Notes under the pieces: model-generated
The model's input: only the letters and a program-made list of their open reading frames with translations
What the model was told of the DNA's origin: nothing
Database searches by the model: none
Source of the DNA: Rhodeus uyekii
Lineage: Eukaryota; Chordata; Actinopteri; Cypriniformes; Acheilognathidae
Assembly (NCBI GenBank): GCA_037043235.1
Contig: JAWRVZ010000274.1
Coordinates: 558,001-622,000 of the forward strand
Reading direction: 5' to 3'
Length of the DNA: 64,000 nt
Shown here: one piece after another, positions 55,973-64,000 of the stretch
Position numbering within the stretch: position 1 is the stretch's first letter
How the letters are laid out: each line of letters starts with the position of its first letter
Position numbers and translations under genes: made by a program

Positions 55973-56872
55973 CAGTAATACCTCCGTTTACGAGTGACTC
56001 AGTAAACGAGTAAATTGTAAATTGTACGAGCATTGTATCGGTGTGCGAGAAAAATATTCCCTGCCCACGCGCATTTTTGTGTGGAAAAGATCTAACGCTG
56101 AGCATCTTCGCGCGCATTTTTACTGGAAACATCCTAAACACAGCCTCTCATAAAACAGTCACTCGGTTCCAACCCCTTTATCACCCCTTAACTCATTCAT
56201 TCTCTCAGCATCGCTCGGTTTAGTTGCATCATACACCACAGTGATACTTTTATAAGTTGTTGTTCATTCCATTAGTCATCACAAGGACTGTTACATGTGA
56301 ATATGATGAAACTTTATTAACGGAGCATGTGTTACCAACACCACACATTGCATACTAATGAGGCTCAGGTGTGTTCTCAGTCAGGGGGTAATGTCTGGTT
56401 TTTGATGCAACTGGCGGGTTTTTATTTTTTGACTAGAAATGTTATTATATTAATTTTTACATTAAATCTAACATTACAATAAAGTATGATATGTAATGTT
56501 GACATTGTAATTATGGTTCAGTTTAGCCATTAAGGTTCAGGGGAGTCCTGAAATCTCCACCCCCCCTCCCCTCTCCTCTAGTCTCCATCACAGCAGTGAC
56601 AGGTAAAGTGCACGTTACAGTAAATTGTCAAGTATTTTTAGAGTTTAATTGTCAATTATTAATTAATATTTATATGAGATCTTAATGGTTATAATTTTAA
56701 ATGTAATAAGTTAAAACCAAAAAAATGTTTAAAATGGGCATTTATGGTCGTGTGGAATGAATAAAGTGATTTTTAGTGCATTCTTATGGGGGAAATTGTT
56801 TTGGTGTACAAGCATTTTGGGTTACGAGCTCGCTCTTGGAACGAATTAAACTCGTAAACCGAGGTATTACTG
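55973..56872. mobile_element. 900-bp pogo/Tigger-like non-autonomous element
   Basis: Left end CAGTAATACCTCCGTTTACG and right-end complement CAGTAATACCTCGGTTTACG form terminal inverted repeats flanked by TA on both sides (55971-55972, 56873-56874). The 'tacctcggtttacgag' type of TIR is typical of Tigger/pogo relatives of Tc1/mariner. The interior has only short ORFs, so it is mobilised in trans or dead. Confidence 0.85.
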
Positions 56873-57474
56873 TACTTCCGAAAATTTAGACCTACGCCCA
56901 TACATTGTTGTTAAAATCAGAGGGAAATGATGGTGAATAACACTGATGTGGAAGTACCTAACCCTGGTTGTAAACCTAAACTTGACGTAAACTGTAAACT
57001 TGCCTCTCAAATCTGATTAGTTGATTGATTAGGAATGTTGTTCCAGGATCAACAAAAATGTAGACCTACACAGGCAATGGACCAAATCGTATTTAGTAAT
57101 CAAATATTTTGTGGACCTGCGCTTTCCACAGATATATACTGTACATATTTACACTTACCCCACTTAACTTGGTGATTGCTATCAGGATGAAAAAAGACTT
57201 TCAACCAGCATAACAAAATAATGTCTGCCTTTAAGGGTAGTTTTTAACTTGGCTTTAAAATAGTGTAGTTTGCTGATTGCAAAGTTTTATTTTTATTTTA
57301 CTTCAGTTCTTAATCTTTTTTTTATTGAGGGAAAAAATAACTTTTTCACCTTTAAAGGAAAGCTGTATTTTGCCTTCGGGAGATAAGAGTAACACAAACA
57401 CAAAGCACAAAAAAACTCACTCTCTGGTTCTTTTCCTCAACTTTAATTGCTCTCTCTGGCCATTTGATGACAGC

Positions 57475-57531
57475 GAAAGAACAAGCGTGGAATCGTTTCA
57501 TGAGGGACTACAACAGCATCTTTGAGCAATA
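57475..57531 (+). other. Exon-like ORF of unknown origin
   Basis: A pyrimidine-rich stretch ends in an AG acceptor ('ggccatttgatgacag', 57456-57472). In one phase the following bases read KEQAWNRFMRDYNSIFEQ and stop at TAG, with an amino-acid mix that looks protein-like. No upstream exon was found, and I do not recognise the peptide. It may be chance, an exon from a gene not otherwise seen, or an old copy. Confidence 0.25.
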
Positions 57532-57549
57532 GTTTTATTGTGTTTTTTT

Positions 57550-60500
57550 CCCGTGTTTATTTTTATGATTTTTTTCAAATAATTTTTAGTCACCTTTTTC
57601 CTGTAAAAGTATTGCAATTAACAGACCTCAAACTGAAAACCGCTGACATCACAATTAAATAGAACAATAAAAAAGGCGAAAGGACAGTAGTGTTCCTCGC
57701 TCACTGAACAGTTTTTTTTTCTTGTAAAAAAAAAGGAAAGAAAAAAAGGTTGTAGTTCACAATATGTCATACAGTCCTGTGATGTGATCTCGCTCAAGGC
57801 CAATGATGAACAGTGCTGTGGATTCGTCGGAGTTCCAGATGCTGAAGTCACCCACACAAGTCCTCAGTCAGGCATTCACTCGATTATTCGATCATTCAGG
57901 CGCGTAAGGGGAGACCGAGTGTTCTGGAGAGGCGGAGCCTTTAGATGCAGAGACTGCTATGCCGAGGAAAATGACAACATGAACATGCAGTAACAATCAG
58001 CTATGAGCTGGGTTTTCCTCATGTGTGCATTTGATGCTCTTTTAAATACCACACAACTCGATTATGTGCATAAAAAAAGAACAAAACGTTTCCCACGGAT
58101 GTCCCACCGAAGCCTCACCCTGAGCTGCTATTTGATATGAACCACTAAACCTTCTGGAGAAAAGGCCTCGTGGGAGCCCAGAAGTCGGCAATCGGTTCCG
58201 TTCGCGTCTATAACTACGGAAGAATCACGTCATGCCGTGTTATTTCCTGCGACCGGTCGAGCGTGGTTATTACACGTCCACACAGCTAGCAGTCACAAAA
58301 TAACTTTCAATAAATAAAATGACAAGCGCTGGCATTTATAATTCTTTCTCTGGAAGTTACAAAAGCAGCAGCTAGTTATCCTTTATATAACTGCCTTATA
58401 ATCAGAATATTTGTTAATCACATAACAGATTTGCATTTACTGTATAGGAAAAAAATATAAGAAGTCTTTTTGTATTTATGTGACCACACTGTAGCATTTC
58501 TCTTTGCAAACTTTACTCTGTTTTACAAAAAAGACAAAGCACAATTGAAGGCATTCACAAAACTTGATGCCACCGTGTTAAAGTTTTCTTTTTAATATTA
58601 TCTATACATTATATTACAGTATTAACAATGCTTTCTTGTGGTTTTCTACCCATTGGGTAGGATATGTGCATAATATATTCAAGTTATATACAGCACCGTA
58701 CAAATAAACAGAGTCCGACTACTGAAAGAAGCACCATAGGAAGTGAGGCACAACAAAGGTGGGGACTTTTGAGTGCAAGTGGATTTCTATGTCTGCTGAA
58801 ACATGACTGTTAGGCACCGAATTTGCTCATGTAAATAGTAACATGCAAACCTCTCGGCTGCAAACGTAAAAAGTACATTTGGATTTGTTTTCCTAGCATG
58901 ACTATGACAGCAGAAATGCGCTAATGTTAACGAAGAAAACGAAAACAGAGCACAAACTCTAATCTAATCTCTAATCTGTCTCGGTTGGTAAGCAAATATA
59001 AAGTAATGGGGAAGCGGACATAGGCCTACATACAGAACGAACAACAGCAGCAGTAGCAGTAGCAGCGCATAGCAGCAGCAGCAATACAGTACGAACTCAA
59101 ACTGCGCGGTCAGAATGAGTGACAGAAGCAGAGCCTATGACAGAAGGCTGTTTCAGAGCCAAAGCGGATGGGCGATATTTAAGGGGAAAGGTTTTTATAA
59201 AAGCCTATTTTGAGGGGGAAATGGCTTTCCCATCCAGTTTGACTAAATATCCGTTCAAACTGGGCACTTTAATAAATAGCTAGTTAATAAATAGGTTTTC
59301 TAAGGTACTTTTTAAGGGAAGGCCAAAGACTGATGGTTTACAAAGCTCAGATGTGATTAAAACACAATCAACATGTCTGAAAGCATTCCAAATGTGCGCC
59401 ATGTGGCGACTGATTGAATACAACTTGAAATAAAAGAAAAAGCGGGATGTACCTTGTCATGATTGGTACACGTTTTGTTTGATGAAAATATCAGAACAGA
59501 TAAGAGAATAAATACTGGTGTTGAATAAACAGACAAAATGTGTTCCTGTGCTGCCTTGGAATAAAACGGCGTTCCAGGAGATGAAAATAAGGGATAAAAT
59601 ATGAAATCCATATATGATTGTGAACTAAAGTATAGTATGGATAACTGGAAAAAACAAAACTATACGCATGCTTTTTTAAGTGGAAAACAAACAGCACGAC
59701 ACACTCATTCAGAAGGGGACAGGATGTGCATAAGACTACAGTTCCCATGATTCCCTTCCATTGGACCCCTGGACAATGCTGAAGTGACGCAAGTTTAAAG
59801 TGCTACTCGACAGGATGAAAGTGGCGTATGTGTCGTGACTTCCATCTGCAGATATCCATGCCAATATCTCTCACTTGGTCAGTGGAAAAAGTGAACTGGA
59901 ATTTGAACAGCTTGTTAAACCCCCTTATTTTTGAAATAAGTGCCATGATGCAGTTCATTTGTGGAGATTTTAGGCTGGATCAGAGTTCTACATCTCCATT
60001 TCAGGAAAATGAAAAACATAAAAAGGAAGGAAATAAATTCCCACGAACCGTCAAAGACCTGTGACAGATTGACATATAAAAACGAAAGAAGGATCGCTGT
60101 TTCTACTCTAAAGAATAAGTGCAACATAAAGACTTTTGTTGTTGTTGTTGTTGTGAGTCACATCCCCAAGATTTAAGATTTTATCATGGCACTCAATTTG
60201 GATTTTGATTAGTTATGAACAGTTTTTGTGCACAAGTCCTGGAAATGCACACAAACAAATAGAAAATTTCTCAATCCTATGACCCATGTGGTCTCTCACG
60301 CAAACAATCTGTGCCAACACACGTGTTCTTTAAATACAGGAAAGCATACAAAACCAAACAAACAAAGAGATTTAGCCAAGGAGCCCAAACATCCATACAA
60401 GGCCCCGAAGTTCTAGCAAAAACTAAACAAAAAAAATACAAAAAAATAAACTTTGTAAGCTTGGTTCCTCAATTTTCAATTCAAATTGTGCAAGGGGAGT

Positions 60501-60591
60501 GGTCTAACCGCTCCCCTTTAGGTCCAGGAGAAAGTACCAGAGAGCACAGATGATGGCACGCACTCTCTATGGCCCTCTCCATGCCTCCTAG
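57550..60591 (-). other. ldlrad4: Probable ldlrad4 3' UTR
   Basis: A 3-kb stretch without a recognised transposon directly follows the ldlrad4 stop codon, consistent with the long 3' UTR of this gene in vertebrates. A minus-strand AATAAA (complement at about 57556) is a candidate end. It contains a (CAG)n-like tract at 59044-59095 (CTG on the transcript) and a GTT run near 60138. A plus-strand ZNF143-like word, ACTACAGTTCCCATGATTCC, lies at 59735-59754. Confidence 0.4.
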
Positions 60592-62759
60592 TCACACGGG
60601 TTTGTCTCGCCGGCTATCCTTAACCTTGACAAACAGGGTTGTGCTTGCGCCAGGCTGGGGGGAGCGACTGGCTGTCCTCTGGTTGGAGGGTGGTGCGTTA
60701 TTGCTGTGCTGGTGCAGGAAGGAGGCGGAGCCTGGGCACGTCTGACCCATCACCTCGCTATAGGTGGGTGGTGGCCCCTCCACATGTGAGTTTGAGGCAC
60801 TCTTGCCAGAGTTGCTGCTTGGGGGCCGTGGCCCGCCTCCATGCACATAAACGTCTATCAGGTCGCTGTCGAAAATGGTCCGGTTGGGGGGCGCACGTAC
60901 GGACGCGCGGCTGAGCTCGAGCTGCTGCTCGGGGTCTCTGAGCTGCAGGGTACAGGGGCCCTTGTAGGGCGGCAGCTCCTCACCATCTGACAGGCAGATG
61001 GTGGGCGGCAAGTGGATGTCCTGCTGCAGGTATGGGTAGGTGGGCTGGAAGCGGCTGAATCGGTCCCTTTGCATAAATGAAGGTGGGTTGAAACGCTCTC
61101 CACTCCGTGGCCCATACATTACCTGAACACAGAGAAGAAAACGTTTACTAAACCTTAAGAATTTAACCGAAGAATAAAAAAAGTAAAAAATATTGTATGT
61201 TAAAAAAATATATATTTTTAATGTCTCTTTTGCTCACCAAACCTTCCTTTTTTGATCAAAAAGAAATTAATATAGTAATATTATGAAACAATATTACTAT
61301 TTTAAATATTTGTTCTATTTTAATATTTTTAAAAAAGCTATTTATTCCTATGATGGCAAAGCTGAATATTTCAACCATTACTAAAGTCTTCAGTGTCACA
61401 CGATCCTTCAAAAATCATTCTAATATGCTGATTTGGTGTTCAAGAAACATTTCTTATTATCATCAATGTTGAAAAAAAAGGTTTAACAATATTGACATTT
61501 TTGAACTATTAGATCTTATCTACGTTACCCATCCCTAAACATGACAGTAAAACATTAGAGACAAGTTGAATAATAGGTCATGTCAGTTGACTAACCTCAG
61601 TGGCTCCTTGTTGCGTCACCAAACTGTCTGTAGGCCATGCACAGCCGTCCTAAAATGATACAAAAGAGAGTGGACCGATGTGAGTCATGGATTAAAAGCA
61701 ACACATAATATCAACTTAAAATAATGCATTTTGAGTTTGGGTAGGCAAAAAAAAAAATGCTCCAGGCCTCAGAATACTTGATCTAAATGCACATGGAGTA
61801 AATATGAGAATACATTAATATCATGTAGTTTTAATTTAAGGCTGCTGGTTATTATTGTGGCCTCTAAGAACGCAGATGTAGAAAATGCGCTGGTCTCTAA
61901 ATTTATGAGTTTGTTTCTGAATTTAAGAGCTCAGTTCCTTTCATGCTCTGCATCTGTTGCTAAATCACACCTTCACCTTCTTCCTATAGTTTTACGACTC
62001 TCTTTCGTGCTGGGAGGTGAAATGGAATGCAGTCTAGACGAACACATCTTGGCGTTCCCAACTACAGGACGTAAATCAACATAAAGAAGAACCAGGGATG
62101 AGCAGAACTACGCATTTCATAAATCTACTAGTTTGCGGGTTACCTGAATGACTAGTTATACTTATAGAACCCCTATATAATTAGGTTAGTTTAGCATTGT
62201 GCCCACTGTAAGAGACGTTTATTAATGAAATGTGGAAATAACGGCATTAAAATAAACAAATAACTGCCACGTTTTCCTCAAAGAAAGCAGAGGCCATATA
62301 ATGCACAAAAAAAAAAAAAGTATAAAAAACGTTAAAACGCACTAGTCAACTCACTAATGGAGCCGGTCGACCATCCTGACCTATCGATAGGAACTGCATT
62401 ATGCATTTGTGCAGGTGTACCGACACAAAGACCCTGAAGCTGGCACACGCATTGCTGAGTCCCATATAAACACGGTCACAAAGTCACACACATGGTGATC
62501 AAACAAAAGAACAGGAACTCTACACCCACTCAAAGCTCACAAAGACAGGACACACATGGTGACTGGAGAATCAAACGAACACCCACTCAAACATACACAC
62601 TTACCGGCTGCATACCCTCCTCTCGTCGTCGGGCTTGGCTGTGGCGTGTAAGGAAGGCCCAGGCCGACAGCCGATAGTGGTTCAGCAAACAGATGATCAC
62701 AACTACCATTACAGTCATCACCACAATTATGATTATTATCTGAACAAACTCCAGTTCAG
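60592..62759 (-). CDS. ldlrad4: LDLRAD4, last three coding exons (5' part outside window)
   Basis: LDLRAD4 is a single-pass endosomal/membrane protein of the PMEPA1 family that damps TGF-beta signalling by binding SMAD2/3 and recruiting NEDD4-type ligases. Exons: 62759-62605 (ELEFVQIIIIIVVMTVMVVV membrane segment, then RRREEGMQP), 61649-61596 (18 codons, DGCAWPTDSLVTQQGATE) and 61122-60592 (MYGPRSGERF to KDKPV-type end and TGA). Phases join cleanly. The last exon has FSRFQPTYPY, the SMAD-interaction motif PPNR in RAPPNRTIFDSDLID, and one PPxY motif, PPPTYSEV. The site that is PPPY in human is LPPY here. The 54-nt middle exon is phase 0/0 and matches the 18-residue difference between human isoforms, so it is probably a cassette exon. 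The LDL-receptor class A domain lies beyond the right edge. Confidence 0.9.
61330..61500 (-). repeat. Dispersed repeat C in the ldlrad4 intron
   Basis: Reads 'tcttcagtgtcacacgatccttc', 'cattctaatatgctgatttg' and 'aagaaacatttcttattatc', in the same orientation as 19441-19640. Confidence 0.75.
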
Positions 62760-64000
62760 CTGCAAAACAAGAAAACAGGGAGAAAACAATTAGCATATTT
62801 CACAAAATTGCAAGATTTTTACATTTTCAATAGATGGGTGGACATTTCAATGTCATGGGTGGTTGCCAGGGCAATGCTATGCAGTTGCTAAGATGGTAAT
62901 TGTCTGCCGAAAATGCACACAATTTCATCAGATATTATTCAAACCGTGCGAGACAAATTAGGCATTCAACTTAGGTGATTTGGTTTATTCAAAATAGTAA
63001 CAGTATTAATGATTTATAAGCTTTTAGGAACATCAGAGATAGACTGTTGAATTGGATACAAGGTAAGGCAAGCACAACATGTTTTTATTCTTACCACCAG
63101 GGGGATAAAATGAACACTTCTGAGAGTTTTGAGATTGGGTGTGGGGAAGAGACTCAAAAAGTGACGCAACAGATTAATCCACAAAAATGTGATAACATGA
63201 CATTTCAAATGGCTTTTGTGACCTACATCAAGTCAAGAAAAAAGAAGCGTTTTGAGTCATTTTTATTATTTATAGGACAGTTCAGAGAGGATATGATATG
63301 AGCTACTGTAGATTTTAACTTGAGCATGAGCAACACAGCTCAATACAGCGCCACAGCTCTAATTTCATAAAAACTGTTTCATAAACATGGGTATTTATGT
63401 CATGGGTAGACCTCACAGAATTAATATTTTGTTTCTTAATCTCATCTTCTACTTTCTCTTCGCACAGGAGCGTGTATTGGGAATCCCTGGATGCACAGGA
63501 GTCTACTCTTAATTTCCTGTTTTCTTCATCAATCGTGTAAAAAAGGGACATGCAGACATGTTGGTACAAACAGGGTATCCTCTCGTTCAACCTCCTGCTG
63601 ACCCTTGAACACCCTGCTGACACACTTTCACAGACAGATGGTCCCAGTCAATATGACTTGTTCTTCAATCACATGAAAATCATGTAGAAATGTGCCACAA
63701 ATATATTTAAAGAAATCTTGTTATCCCTGCTGTCTACTGAGGAACTCCAACAATTCACTCTGACACATGAAGTTTTATGCTTTGAGACAAAGGAAAAACT
63801 GCTGCAAAGCTGAACACTTACAAAAACACCATTAGCTGTCTAAAACAATCTATAACGATGTTAAGGGCAATCATTTTCAAACGTACAACTTCAGAAACAC
63901 ATAGTGGACGTTGGTTTAACACAGGAAAGAAGATCTGAATGAAATGGGTGCTTTGATGGCTCTCTCCAAGACTACAAATTCAAATTCATTCTCTTTAAGT
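62760..64000 (-). other. ldlrad4: ldlrad4 intron, no exon recognised
   Basis: Inspected on the minus strand for an LDL-receptor class A exon (clustered Cys with an SDE-type acidic end); none was seen. A 102-codon ORF at 63315-63623 resembles nothing I know. Confidence 0.45.

Noticed and set aside
59735..59754. ZNF143-like word as an ldlrad4-antisense promoter
   Set aside because: A single motif without other promoter signals in a probable 3' UTR; similar words also occur inside transposons.
63315..63623. 102-codon minus-strand ORF as a missing ldlrad4 exon
   Set aside because: It lacks the Cys pattern of an LDL-receptor class A module and has no convincing splice borders.
1..64000. CRISPR arrays, operons, tRNA genes
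   Set aside because: No regularly spaced direct repeats, no ribosome-binding-site organisation and no cloverleaf with A/B boxes was seen; the content is vertebrate.

Overview
The window is vertebrate nuclear DNA, most probably from a cyprinid-type teleost fish. It carries three protein-coding genes with vertebrate-style short exons and GT/AG introns, plus the dense mix of Tc1, hAT, CACTA-like, pogo/Tigger-like, DIRS, Ty3/gypsy and CR1/Rex1-like copies typical of such genomes. No bacterial operon, CRISPR array or intact tRNA/rRNA gene is visible.

Genes (37.7-64 kb). rnmt (mRNA cap guanine-N7 methyltransferase) is on the minus strand: 11 coding exons between 47778 and 37721 join in phase to a complete 396-residue reading frame. 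fam210a (mitochondrial DUF1279 protein) is on the plus strand: three coding exons between 50051 and 54135 give a complete 250-residue frame. The two are head to head, and the interval holds two opposed ZNF143/STAF-type motifs, a CCAAT box and an E-box, so it is probably a bidirectional promoter. ldlrad4 is on the minus strand; only its last three coding exons lie here (membrane segment, 18-codon cassette, SMAD/NEDD4-binding tail), and the gene continues past the right edge. The same three genes are neighbours on human 18p11.21, so the block is conserved synteny.

Transposon-rich region (1-37 kb). I see no host gene here. In order: a 560-bp repeat duplicated at 31.2 kb; a solo LTR with a perfect target duplication (1980-2271); a degenerate DIRS-like tyrosine-recombinase retroelement (2.7-4.65 kb); a scrambled CR1/Rex1-like LINE broken by another solo LTR with a perfect duplication (4.9-6.5 kb); a 3.6-kb CACTA-like element with a 1.42-kb Tc1 element inside it (8.0-11.6 kb); a Ty3/gypsy pol remnant containing a near-perfect palindrome (12.9-14.2 kb); more copies of the first solo LTR; a hAT transposase remnant (19.7 kb); a long foldback element (23.1-23.4 kb); a LINE RT remnant with YADD box (23.9-25.0 kb); a two-LTR, 2-kb non-autonomous retrotransposon with a 240-codon proline-rich repeat ORF and a nested 155-bp hAT-type MITE (25.2-27.3 kb); an antisense LINE (29.5-30.3 kb); and three more Tc1-type remnants (31.7-36.4 kb).

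The least familiar item is the 25.2-27.3 kb LTR element: its LTRs are similar, its ORF is open and internally duplicated, and it has no visible pol. The foldback at 23.1 kb, the 864-bp TIR element inside an rnmt intron, and the variant LPPY motif in LDLRAD4 also deserve attention. All calls rest on reading the sequence; no searches were run.
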